DNA from: SYAC01 sp046048055
GTDB taxonomy: Bacteria; Planctomycetota; Phycisphaerae; Phycisphaerales; SM1A02
NCBI GenBank assembly: GCA_046048055.1
Contig: JBJOGW010000020.1
Location: 1 to 25,477 of the forward strand
DNA length: 25,477 nucleotides
Reading direction: 5' to 3'
This document shows, in pieces, positions 1 to 6,510 of the stretch. The position numbers and the translations under genes are program-made. The notes beneath the pieces are model-generated. The model ran no database searches, was not told the DNA's origin, and worked only from the letters and a program-made list of their open reading frames with translations. How positions within the stretch are numbered: position 1 is the first letter of the stretch; each line of letters starts with the position of its first letter.

Positions 1-132
1 TCCACCCAAGCAGGATGGCCCATGCCGAGCGGAGCGAGAAGCGCTAAGCCGAGGCGCATGCGAAGCGGAGCCGAGGCGGCCGCGTGCGGGTCAGGCTGGA
101 TGCGGAGCGGTCGATGCGGAATGCGCAGCGAG
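1..132. other. Window edge without a supported gene; GC-rich imperfect repeats
   Basis: No coding frame here can be tied to a protein family. The stretch is rich in short imperfect copies of a GAGCGGAGC-like unit (for example near 28-38, 64-74 and 101-111). Because folD ends at 133 on the reverse strand, this is its 3' flank. A neighbouring gene may begin or end outside the window. Confidence 0.4.
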
Positions 133-981
133 TCAGCGCCCGATGCACGCGTCCGCCACATTGCGCAGCAGCATCGCCACGGTCATCGGTCCCACGCCGC
201 CTGGCACGGGCGTGATCCAGCCGGCCTTGTCGGAGGCTGATGCAAACTCCACGTCGCCACTGGTCACGGTCACGCCATCGGGACCCGTGCGCCGGTGGAT
301 GCCCACGTCGATCACCACGGCGCCGGGCTTGATCCATGCGCCATCGACCAGGTGCGGCACGCCCGCGGCCACCACCAGCACGTCGGCCTGGCGGGCCAGG
401 TCCTTCATGTTTCGGGTGTGCTTGTTGCCGCTGACCACGGTGGCCTCGGATCGCATCAGCAGCACGGCGACCGGCTTGCCCACGATGTTGCTGGCCCCCA
501 CCACCACGCAGTGCGATCCCGCCAGCGAGATGCCGCTGGACTCGATCAGTTCGACCACGGCACGGGCCGTGCACGGCACCAGGCTGCGGCGGCCGTAGAC
601 CACGTTGCCGATGTTGGCGGGATTCACCCCCTCCACATCCTTGTCGGGCGCGATCAGGCTCTGGATGCGCTCCACGTCGACGCCCGCAGGAAGTGGCAGG
701 TGCACCATGATGGCGCGGACCTCGTCATCCTCGTTCAGCAGCAGCACGCGGCCGGCGATGTCCTCGAAGCTGCTGCCCGCGGGCAGGCGGTGCAGGCGGT
801 AGGCGATGCCCGCCTCGGTGCAGGTTCGGGCCTGACTCTGGGCGTAGAGCTCGGCGGCGGAGTCGTGGCCCACCAGCACGGCGTCCAGTCGCACCGGCCT
901 GCCGGAGGCCAGCACGCGTTCGCGCACGGTGGTTCGCACCGTGGCCGCCAGCGCCTTGCCATCCAGGATCCGTGCCGACAT
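133..981 (-). CDS. folD: FolD-family methylenetetrahydrofolate dehydrogenase/cyclohydrolase, with substituted catalytic residues
   Basis: This is a cytosolic one-carbon enzyme of 282 residues, the usual FolD length. Members oxidise 5,10-methylene-THF to methenyl-THF with NAD(P) and hydrolyse it to 10-formyl-THF. Family marks seen are the nucleotide-binding loop GASNIVGKP (162-170), PCT (136-138) and the C-terminal PGGVGPMT (260-267). The three mechanistic residues are changed. The Tyr-x-x-x-Lys motif reads YAQSQ (46-50), so the Lys is Gln50. VQLPLP reads VHLPLP, so the Gln is His94. DKDVDG reads DKDVEG, so the Asp is Glu117. The ATG at 981 is chosen because the family alignment begins there and a TATCCT box lies 8 bases upstream; the frame stays open far upstream only by chance. 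The gene is divergent from the thioredoxin gene. Membership is certain; the reaction it still performs is not. Confidence 0.93.
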   Translation of the reverse strand: MSARILDGKALAATVRTTVRERVLASGRPVRLDAVLVGHDSAAELYAQSQARTCTEAGIAYRLHRLPAGSSFEDIAGRVLLLNEDDEVRAIMVHLPLPAGVDVERIQSLIAPDKDVEGVNPANIGNVVYGRRSLVPCTARAVVELIESSGISLAGSHCVVVGASNIVGKPVAVLLMRSEATVVSGNKHTRNMKDLARQADVLVVAAGVPHLVDGAWIKPGAVVIDVGIHRRTGPDGVTVTSGDVEFASASDKAGWITPVPGGVGPMTVAMLLRNVADACIGR

Positions 982-989
982 CGGGGCCG

Positions 990-995
990 AGGATA
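990..995 (-). promoter_or_regulatory. Candidate -10 box (TATCCT) of folD
   Basis: TATCCT on the reverse strand ends 8 bases before the folD ATG. TTGGAA, a plausible -35 element, lies 18 bases further upstream. Transcription would then start at or within a base or two of the start codon, and no Shine-Dalgarno sequence is present. Confidence 0.5.
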
Positions 996-1004
996 CGCGC
1001 CGGG

Positions 1005-1010
1005 TAGCAT
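1005..1010 (+). promoter_or_regulatory. Candidate -10 box (TAGCAT) of the thioredoxin gene
   Basis: TAGCAT lies 22 bases upstream of the ATG at 1033. This leaves a leader of about 15 bases that holds the AAGGAG ribosome-binding site (1019-1024). The box overlaps an alternative in-frame ATG at 1009, which argues against using that ATG. Confidence 0.4.
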
Positions 1011-1032
1011 GCCGTTTCCAAGGAGAAACACC

Positions 1033-2091
1033 ATGTTCACCACGCTCGTCGCATCGCTCGCCCTGGCCGCGGATCCCGTCACGCTGGAGATCGGATCCAA
1101 GGCGCCGCCCCTGAGCGTGGAGACGTGGGTGAAGGGCGACGAGTTGAGGGGCTTCGAGTCGGGCAAGGTGTACGTGGTGGAGTTCTGGGCCACCTGGTGC
1201 GGCCCGTGCGTGGCGAGCATTCCGCACCTGACCGAGCTGCAGAAGGCCCATCCCGAGGCGGTGATCCTGGGCGTGGCCGCCAGCGAACGCGGCAAGAAGG
1301 GCCAGCCCGACGCGCGGCTGTCGGGGCTGAAGACCTTCGTGGACAAGCAGGGCGATGGCATGGCCTACCGCGTGGCCTTCGATCAGGATGGAAGCATGGA
1401 CACCGCGTGGATGGAGGCGGCCGGCCAGAAGGGCATCCCGTGCACCTTCATCGTGGGCAAGGACGGCATCATCGAGTGGATCGGCCATCCCATGCAGATG
1501 GATGCGCCGCTGCAGGGCGTGCTGGGCGGCTCGTGGAACCGCGAGAAGGCCAAGGCTGCGCTGGCGGTCCAGAAGGAGACCGAGGCATTCGTGACGCGCG
1601 AGTTGCCCCGGCTGGTGGCCACGGCGGAACGCAGCGGCGACTGGACACCCGTGATCTCGCGCATGGATGAGCTGGCCGCCCGGTCGGCCGATCCCACGCA
1701 GATCCGCATGATGAAGTTTCAGGTGCTGGCCGAGGCGGGACAGGGTGCCGAGGCGATGGCCACGGCCAGGCAGCTGATGGACGCCGACATCGGGTCCGCC
1801 GGCTTCAACATGCTGGCCTGGACGATTGCCACCGACATGCCCGACACCGTGCGCGACCTGAAACTGGCCCTGATCGCCGCGGACAAGGCCGTGGCCCTGA
1901 GCAAGGGCCAGGACGGCTCCATCCTGGACACGCAGGCGCGCGTGCACTGGGAACTGGGCGACACGGCCAAGGCCCTGCAGATCCAGCGGACCGCCGTGCA
2001 GCTGGCCGAGCGGGACGGGCTCGACGGAGACATGCTTGCGGACCTCAAGGCCTCGCTGGCCCAGTACGAGAAGGCCGCCGCGCCCAAGTGA
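1033..2091 (+). CDS. TlpA-like exported thioredoxin-fold protein with a helical C-terminal extension
   Basis: The protein has 352 residues. A hydrophobic N-terminus (about 4-13) ends in LALAAD, like a very short signal peptide. A thioredoxin/AhpC-TSA domain follows (about 20-180) with the redox motif WCGPC at 55-59 and the cis-proline region GIPCTF near 136-141. The remainder, to 352, is alpha-helical and Ala/Leu-rich, resembling TPR repeats. TlpA/ResA proteins reduce disulphides outside the cytoplasm; the partner here is unknown. The ATG at 1033 follows a textbook AAGGAG. The ATG at 1009 would add PFPRRNT, giving a signal peptide a normal basic n-region, but it has no ribosome site and overlaps the candidate -10 box. 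The gene converges on the next one with only 4 bases between stop codons. Confidence 0.85.
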   Translation: MFTTLVASLALAADPVTLEIGSKAPPLSVETWVKGDELRGFESGKVYVVEFWATWCGPCVASIPHLTELQKAHPEAVILGVAASERGKKGQPDARLSGLKTFVDKQGDGMAYRVAFDQDGSMDTAWMEAAGQKGIPCTFIVGKDGIIEWIGHPMQMDAPLQGVLGGSWNREKAKAALAVQKETEAFVTRELPRLVATAERSGDWTPVISRMDELAARSADPTQIRMMKFQVLAEAGQGAEAMATARQLMDADIGSAGFNMLAWTIATDMPDTVRDLKLALIAADKAVALSKGQDGSILDTQARVHWELGDTAKALQIQRTAVQLAERDGLDGDMLADLKASLAQYEKAAAPK

Positions 2092-2095
2092 GCGC

Positions 2096-3172
2096 TCAGG
2101 CCACGTCCACCTCGTGGCCCTCGTGGGCGCTGCGGTAGATCGCGTCGATCACCGCCTGCACCTGCCGCCCCTGCTGGCCTGTGGCCACGGGATCGCCTCC
2201 TTCGCGCAGCAGCCGTGCGAAGGCCCTGGCCTGAGCGTCCCATGCCTGCTGCATGGGGTCATCCGCCAGGAAGTGCGGCGAGAGATCCGCGGGCATGCCC
2301 ATGGCCTCGGTGGCCACGGTGAGCGAGCGGTCCTGCAACCCGAATCGGCAGCCGCCGTCGCTGCCGAAGATGGCCAGCCCATCGGGCAATGCGTTGTCCG
2401 GCACGTTCATGGCCCACGTGGCATTCACCTCGATCGTGGCGCCGCCCTCGCATCGCAGCAACGCGGTGGCATGGTCCTCCACGTCACAGGTGCCCTGAAG
2501 CCGTGGCGGGCCGGCCCACATGTGCGTGAAGGCGTAGTCCCTCATGCGCCGACCGAAGGTGGCATAGGTGGCTCCGCTGACCCGCAGCACGCGCGGGCGA
2601 CCCATCACCTCCAGCACCGCGTCGATCAGGTGCACGCCCAGGTCGATCAGCGGGCCGCCTCCGGAACGATCGCGCGTGGTGAACCAGCCCCCCAGGCCGG
2701 GCACCCCACGGCGGCGGTACATGCTGGCCTTGGCGTGATAGATGGCCCCGAATCGGCCCTCGCGGGAAAGCCTGGCGGCCATCTCCACCGCGGGCAGGCG
2801 GCGACACACGAAGCCGATCTGCACCGAACGCTGCGATCCGCGAGCCGCCTCCAGGATGCGGTCGCAGGCCGCGGCGGTGGTGGCCATGGGCTTCTCCAGC
2901 AGCACGTGCTTGCCCGCCGCCAGCGTCTGGATCGCCAAGGGCTCGTGCAGGTCGTTGGGCACGGCGACCACCACGCCCGAGATGTCCTGGCGCGCCAGCA
3001 GGCTCTCGAGCGACGCCTCGTGGACCACTTCCGGATGCTCGGCACGAAAGGCCTCGACCGCGGCCGGACTCGGGTCCCATGCGGCCACCACCTGCGTGCC
3101 CACGCGCCCGGCGTGACGCGCATGCACTCGACCGATGGCTCCCATGCCCACGATGCCGATGCGTTCGCTCAT
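2096..3172 (-). CDS. Gfo/Idh/MocA-family NAD(P)-dependent oxidoreductase
   Basis: The protein has 358 residues. An N-terminal Rossmann fold carries GMGAIGRVHARH (9-20). The family signature EKPMATT is at 93-99, with Lys94 as the usual catalytic/cofactor Lys. The C-terminal domain carries GGGPLIDLGVHLID (171-184), whose Asp177 and His181 match the catalytic D-x-x-x-H pair. Members oxidise or reduce sugars, inositols or related alcohols; the substrate cannot be read from sequence, and neighbouring genes give no sugar context. There is no signal peptide, so it is probably cytosolic. The ATG at 3172 has a TACCTT box 6 bases upstream and no Shine-Dalgarno. It is on the same strand as the arginase-family gene 48 bases upstream but appears to have its own promoter. 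Confidence 0.88.
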   Translation of the reverse strand: MSERIGIVGMGAIGRVHARHAGRVGTQVVAAWDPSPAAVEAFRAEHPEVVHEASLESLLARQDISGVVVAVPNDLHEPLAIQTLAAGKHVLLEKPMATTAAACDRILEAARGSQRSVQIGFVCRRLPAVEMAARLSREGRFGAIYHAKASMYRRRGVPGLGGWFTTRDRSGGGPLIDLGVHLIDAVLEVMGRPRVLRVSGATYATFGRRMRDYAFTHMWAGPPRLQGTCDVEDHATALLRCEGGATIEVNATWAMNVPDNALPDGLAIFGSDGGCRFGLQDRSLTVATEAMGMPADLSPHFLADDPMQQAWDAQARAFARLLREGGDPVATGQQGRQVQAVIDAIYRSAHEGHEVDVA

Positions 3173-3178
3173 GGGGGC

Positions 3179-3184
3179 AAGGTA
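3179..3184 (-). promoter_or_regulatory. Candidate -10 box (TACCTT) of the oxidoreductase gene
   Basis: TACCTT on the reverse strand is separated from the ATG at 3172 by six bases. This spacing would place the transcript start at the start codon. Confidence 0.4.
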
Positions 3185-3220
3185 TCGGCTGGTCTCGGCG
3201 GCTCGCCCGGCCGGCGGCGC

Positions 3221-4252
3221 TCAGCGGGCAGGCGCCGCGCCCCGGCGTGACACGGCACGGATGAAGTCGCGCACCACCAAGGCCGCCAGACGCCCGGCAC
3301 CGCTTTCGTCATCCGGACCCGGAATGCCCTCGCACACGTGCAACGCCGCGGGGTGCAGGCTCGCGGCAAGCCGGTGCACGCACTGCCGAAGCTGATCGGC
3401 CGTGAGTCCGCTGGGTGAACGTGCGCTCGAGGCCATGCCCGCCACCACGTCCAGATCCACTTCCAGCGAGCAGGCGCCCGGGCCCACGAAGGCCGTCGCC
3501 TCGTCGCAGGCACGCTCGATCGAGCGCTCGCCATGCAGGATCGACTCCATGGTCCATGCGCGCAACGCGGGCTCCGAATGGAATCGCTCGAGCATGTGCC
3601 GGTTGATCCAGGCCTCCTGCAAGCCGATCACGGCGTAGCGATCCAGCATGCCGCCGCGGATGGCATGGGCGAACGGGTTGCCGCTGTGCCGTCCCGCATC
3701 CTCCCGAAGGTCCGCGTGGGCATCCAGGTTCACGCAACGGAGCGGCTTTCCCCGGGCCGCATGCAGTCCCGCCAGCAGCCCGAAGGCGTTCTCGTGGCCG
3801 CCGCCAAGCAGCACCACCGTGCGACCGCTGGCCGCCACGGCGTGCACGGCCTCGCACACGCGGGCATCCACCTTGGAGACCAGCGATCGAAGCATGTCGA
3901 GTTCGTCGGCCCGCGCCGGATCGAGCGTGGCGGCCTTCGCGAGCAGATCCTCGGCCACCACCTCGCCAGCCACCACGATCGAGGCAGGATCGATCGAAGC
4001 GTTGTCCTGCATCGAGAGCAGCTGCCTCAGGGCCGCGTGGGGCAGTGCCGACGCCCCGACACGGCCAAGATTGGCCTTTACGCCGATGTCGGAGGGCACC
4101 AGCAGGATCGCGAATCCGGGCTCATGCCCGGGCCGAAGCACCTCGCCCGGCTTCCACGCCTCGATGGCCTGGCCCAGCCGCCGTTCGCCGGCGCGGACGG
4201 GAGTCATCGCGCGGATCGCCTCCGCGGTCAAGCCTCGAAGGAAGGAAGCCAT
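3221..4252 (-). CDS. Arginase/agmatinase/formimidoylglutamase-family binuclear metallohydrolase
   Basis: The protein has 343 residues and is probably cytosolic. All six expected Mn ligands are visible: His153 in GGGHE (150-154), Asp177, His179 and Asp181 in NLDAHADLR (175-183), and Asp266 and Asp268 in EVDLDV (264-269). GGGHE in place of GGDHS, the SGNPF segment (190-194) and GVKANLGRVGA (57-67) look more like formimidoylglutamase (HutG) than arginase. No other histidine-utilisation gene is nearby. Substrates of this family are guanidino or formimino compounds, giving urea or formamide. The ATG at 4252 is chosen because a TAGCAT box lies 9 bases upstream; a GTG at 4258 would add two residues. 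The gene is divergent from folE. The family is sure; whether it is HutG, arginase or another ureohydrolase is not. Confidence 0.82.
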   Translation of the reverse strand: MASFLRGLTAEAIRAMTPVRAGERRLGQAIEAWKPGEVLRPGHEPGFAILLVPSDIGVKANLGRVGASALPHAALRQLLSMQDNASIDPASIVVAGEVVAEDLLAKAATLDPARADELDMLRSLVSKVDARVCEAVHAVAASGRTVVLLGGGHENAFGLLAGLHAARGKPLRCVNLDAHADLREDAGRHSGNPFAHAIRGGMLDRYAVIGLQEAWINRHMLERFHSEPALRAWTMESILHGERSIERACDEATAFVGPGACSLEVDLDVVAGMASSARSPSGLTADQLRQCVHRLAASLHPAALHVCEGIPGPDDESGAGRLAALVVRDFIRAVSRRGAAPAR

Positions 4253-4261
4253 ATGCACGAC

Positions 4262-4267
4262 ATGCTA
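4262..4267 (-). promoter_or_regulatory. Candidate -10 box (TAGCAT) of the arginase-family gene
   Basis: TAGCAT on the reverse strand lies 9 bases before the ATG at 4252. It falls in the 54-base space shared with folE, so the two promoters are close enough to influence each other. Confidence 0.35.
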
Positions 4268-4291
4268 ACGGTGAACACCCCGCGGAACGCG

Positions 4292-4297
4292 TATCCT
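4292..4297 (+). promoter_or_regulatory. Candidate -10 box (TATCCT) of folE
   Basis: TATCCT lies 9 bases before the ATG at 4307, the same hexamer and nearly the same spacing as at folD. It supports the shorter FolE start over the ATG at 4253. Confidence 0.42.
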
Positions 4298-4306
4298 TTC
4301 GATCCC

Positions 4307-4909
4307 ATGCGCGAACCGGACATGAACAGCCCCGAGTGCCGCAAGGCCATGGACCATGTGCGGGCCATTCTCTCGTTCATCGGCGAGGATCCCACGCGCG
4401 AGGGCCTGCTGGACACCCCCAAGCGGGTTGTGAAGGCCATGCACGAGCACTTCCGCGGCTATGCCATGGATCCGGCCGAGGCGCTGTCCCGCACCTTCAG
4501 CGAGGTCGAGGGCTACGACCAGATGGTCCTGCTGACCGACCTGGACGTCCAGAGCCACTGCGAGCACCACATGGTGCCTTTCGTGGGCAAGGCCCACGTG
4601 GCCTACATCCCCGACGGCAAGGTGGTGGGCCTGAGCAAGCTGGCCAAGGTGGTGGAGATCTTCAGCAAGCGGCTTCAGGTGCAGGAGAAGCTCACCTCGC
4701 AGATCGCCGACGCCATCCAGACCCACCTGAACCCGCTCGGCGTGGCCGTGGTGATCGAGTGCCGACACTTCTGCATGTGCTACCGCGGCGTGCACCAGCC
4801 GCGGGCATGGACCACCACCAGCAAGCTCACCGGGATCTTCCTGAAGAACATGGCCACTCGCGAGGAGTTCCTGCGGCTGATCGCCTCGCGCGGCCGCAGC
4901 AGTGACTGA
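4307..4909 (+). CDS. folE: GTP cyclohydrolase I
   Basis: FolE converts GTP to 7,8-dihydroneopterin triphosphate, the first step to folate and other pterins, and works in the cytosol as a decamer. The protein has 200 residues, close to the family norm. The zinc ligands are visible as Cys85 and His88 in SHCEHH (83-88) and Cys156 in RHFCMCYRG (153-161). His87, His154, Arg160 and the substrate-binding stretch QVQEKL (124-129) are also present. The start at 4307 follows the TATCCT box. An in-frame ATG at 4253 has a purine-rich GGAAGGAAG ahead of it and would add 18 residues unlike the family, so it is less likely but not excluded. The glycyl-tRNA synthetase gene follows 48 bases downstream. Confidence 0.95.
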   Translation: MREPDMNSPECRKAMDHVRAILSFIGEDPTREGLLDTPKRVVKAMHEHFRGYAMDPAEALSRTFSEVEGYDQMVLLTDLDVQSHCEHHMVPFVGKAHVAYIPDGKVVGLSKLAKVVEIFSKRLQVQEKLTSQIADAIQTHLNPLGVAVVIECRHFCMCYRGVHQPRAWTTTSKLTGIFLKNMATREEFLRLIASRGRSSD

Positions 4910-4942
4910 CGTGGCGGCACGGCGACCGGGCCGGGCATTCCG

Positions 4943-4948
4943 TACCAT
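4943..4948 (+). promoter_or_regulatory. Candidate -10 box (TACCAT) of the glycyl-tRNA synthetase gene
   Basis: TACCAT ends 9 bases before the ATG at 4958. The segment TACCAT..CCGACCC just before the ATG is nearly repeated ahead of the STAS gene at 13970. Confidence 0.4.
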
Positions 4949-4957
4949 TCCGACCCT

Positions 4958-6478
4958 ATGCCCGGATCCATGGACGACATCGTGGCCCTGTGCCGCCGCC
5001 GCGGCTTCATCTTTCAGTCGAGCGAGATCTACGGCGGCATCAACGGCTTCTGGGATTACGGGCCGCTGGGCGCCGAGCTGAAGCGCAACCTGAAGAACGC
5101 CTGGTGGCAGGATGTGGTGCAGCGCGAACTCACGGGTCCCGACGGCCAGCCCGTGGACATCGTGGGAGTGGACTGCACCATCATCATGCATCCGCGGGTC
5201 TGGGAGGCGTCGGGACACGCCACGGGCTTCAACGATCCCATGGTGGACTGCCGCGAGAGCAAGGCCCGGTACCGGGCCGACCATCTCATGCTGCTGGGCG
5301 CCCGGGGCCAGGCCACGGGACAGGCGTTCGCGTTCGTGTCCGGCGACGAGAAGAGCATGGCCGGTGCAAGGAAGAAGCTGGAGAAGTATCTCAAGCGTCC
5401 GCTGCCGGAAGGCGACCTTGAGGTTCGACCGTTCCTGGGCGTTGGGCCCGAGCAGCGCGCCGTCACGGTGGGCCCGGACGCCAGCGAGAAGGGCACGCTC
5501 ACGGAACCCCGGCAGTTCAGCCTGATGTTCAAGACGCTGGTGGGTGCCGTGGAGGATCCAGCCAACTACGCGTACCTGCGGCCGGAGACCGCACAGGGCA
5601 TCTTCGCCAACTTCCAGAACGTGGTGGACTCCAGCCGCGTGCGCGTGCCCTTTGGCATTGCGCAGGTGGGCAAGGCCTTCCGGAACGAGGTCACGCCCCG
5701 CAACTTCACCTTTCGCAGCCGCGAGTTCGAGCAGATGGAGATCGAGTTCTTCATCCGGCCGGACAGTGCCCGGGATTGGTACGCGTGGTGGCGCCAGGAA
5801 CGCTACCGATGGTGGCAATCGATCGGGCTTGGCGGGTCCAACCTGCAGCTGCGCGAGCATGACCGTGACGAATTGGCCCACTACGCCAAGGAGGGCGCCG
5901 GCGTCTGCGACATCGAGTACCGATTCCCGTTCACCGCCCCGGACTTCGGCGAGCTTGAGGGCGTGGCCCACCGGGCCGACTTCGACCTGAAGCAGCACGC
6001 CGAGTTCAGCGGCAAGGGCGAGAAGGCCCGCTACTTCGACCAGGAACGCAACGAGCGATACTTTCCCCACGTGATCGAGCCGTCCGCCGGCGCGGACCGC
6101 GGGACGCTGGCCCTGCTCTGCGAGGCTTACACCCCCGACGAGAGCCGTGCCAGCAAGGTCTTCATGAGGTTCCACCCGCGCATGGCCCCCGTGAAGGCCG
6201 CGGTGTTCCCGCTGGTCAACAAGGACGGCATGCCGGAAATGGGCGAGCGACTGTGGCGCGAACTGCGGCGCGAGTTCGTGGTGGAGTTCGATGCGAAGCA
6301 GTCCATCGGCAAGCGATACGCGCGCATGGACGAGGCCGGGACCCCCTACTGCTTCACGGTGGATAGCCAGAGCCTGCAGGACCAGACGGTCACCGTGCGG
6401 CATCGCGACGACCAGGCCCAGGAGCGCGTGGGCATCGACCGTGTGAAGGCTTGGCTTGCGGAGCGTGTGGGGTCCTGA
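4958..6478 (+). CDS. glyQS: Glycyl-tRNA synthetase, single-chain (alpha2) type
   Basis: This class II synthetase charges tRNA-Gly with glycine in the cytosol. It is the single-chain form, not the alpha2-beta2 GlyQ/GlyS form of E. coli. The protein has 506 residues. In order it shows an N-terminal catalytic segment with SSEIYGGINGFWDYGPLG (21-38), LRPETAQGIF (207-216), motif 2 FRNEVTPRNF (241-250) with REFEQMEIEFF (255-265), ELEGVAHRADFDL (332-344), and motif 3 EPSAGADRGTLALL (374-387). A C-terminal anticodon-binding domain begins near 409. The ATG at 4958 is the first that keeps the whole N-terminal motif and has a TACCAT box 9 bases upstream. The gene ends 32 bases before the convergent astD stop, and I see no convincing terminator hairpin between them. 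Confidence 0.96.
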   Translation: MPGSMDDIVALCRRRGFIFQSSEIYGGINGFWDYGPLGAELKRNLKNAWWQDVVQRELTGPDGQPVDIVGVDCTIIMHPRVWEASGHATGFNDPMVDCRESKARYRADHLMLLGARGQATGQAFAFVSGDEKSMAGARKKLEKYLKRPLPEGDLEVRPFLGVGPEQRAVTVGPDASEKGTLTEPRQFSLMFKTLVGAVEDPANYAYLRPETAQGIFANFQNVVDSSRVRVPFGIAQVGKAFRNEVTPRNFTFRSREFEQMEIEFFIRPDSARDWYAWWRQERYRWWQSIGLGGSNLQLREHDRDELAHYAKEGAGVCDIEYRFPFTAPDFGELEGVAHRADFDLKQHAEFSGKGEKARYFDQERNERYFPHVIEPSAGADRGTLALLCEAYTPDESRASKVFMRFHPRMAPVKAAVFPLVNKDGMPEMGERLWRELRREFVVEFDAKQSIGKRYARMDEAGTPYCFTVDSQSLQDQTVTVRHRDDQAQERVGIDRVKAWLAERVGS

Positions 6479-6510
6479 GGGCGAATCGCCGACCGGCACC
6501 TGATCCAACC

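Noticed and set aside
295..2091. A 598-residue reading of the thioredoxin frame starting inside the folD region
   Set aside because: Residues before 1033 are the antisense of folD, show His/Gly/Ala-rich shadow composition, and have no family match. The ribosome site and domain start at 1033.
6479..6510. A bidirectional terminator between glyQS and astD
   Set aside because: The 32-base gap has no convincing stem with a T-run on either strand.
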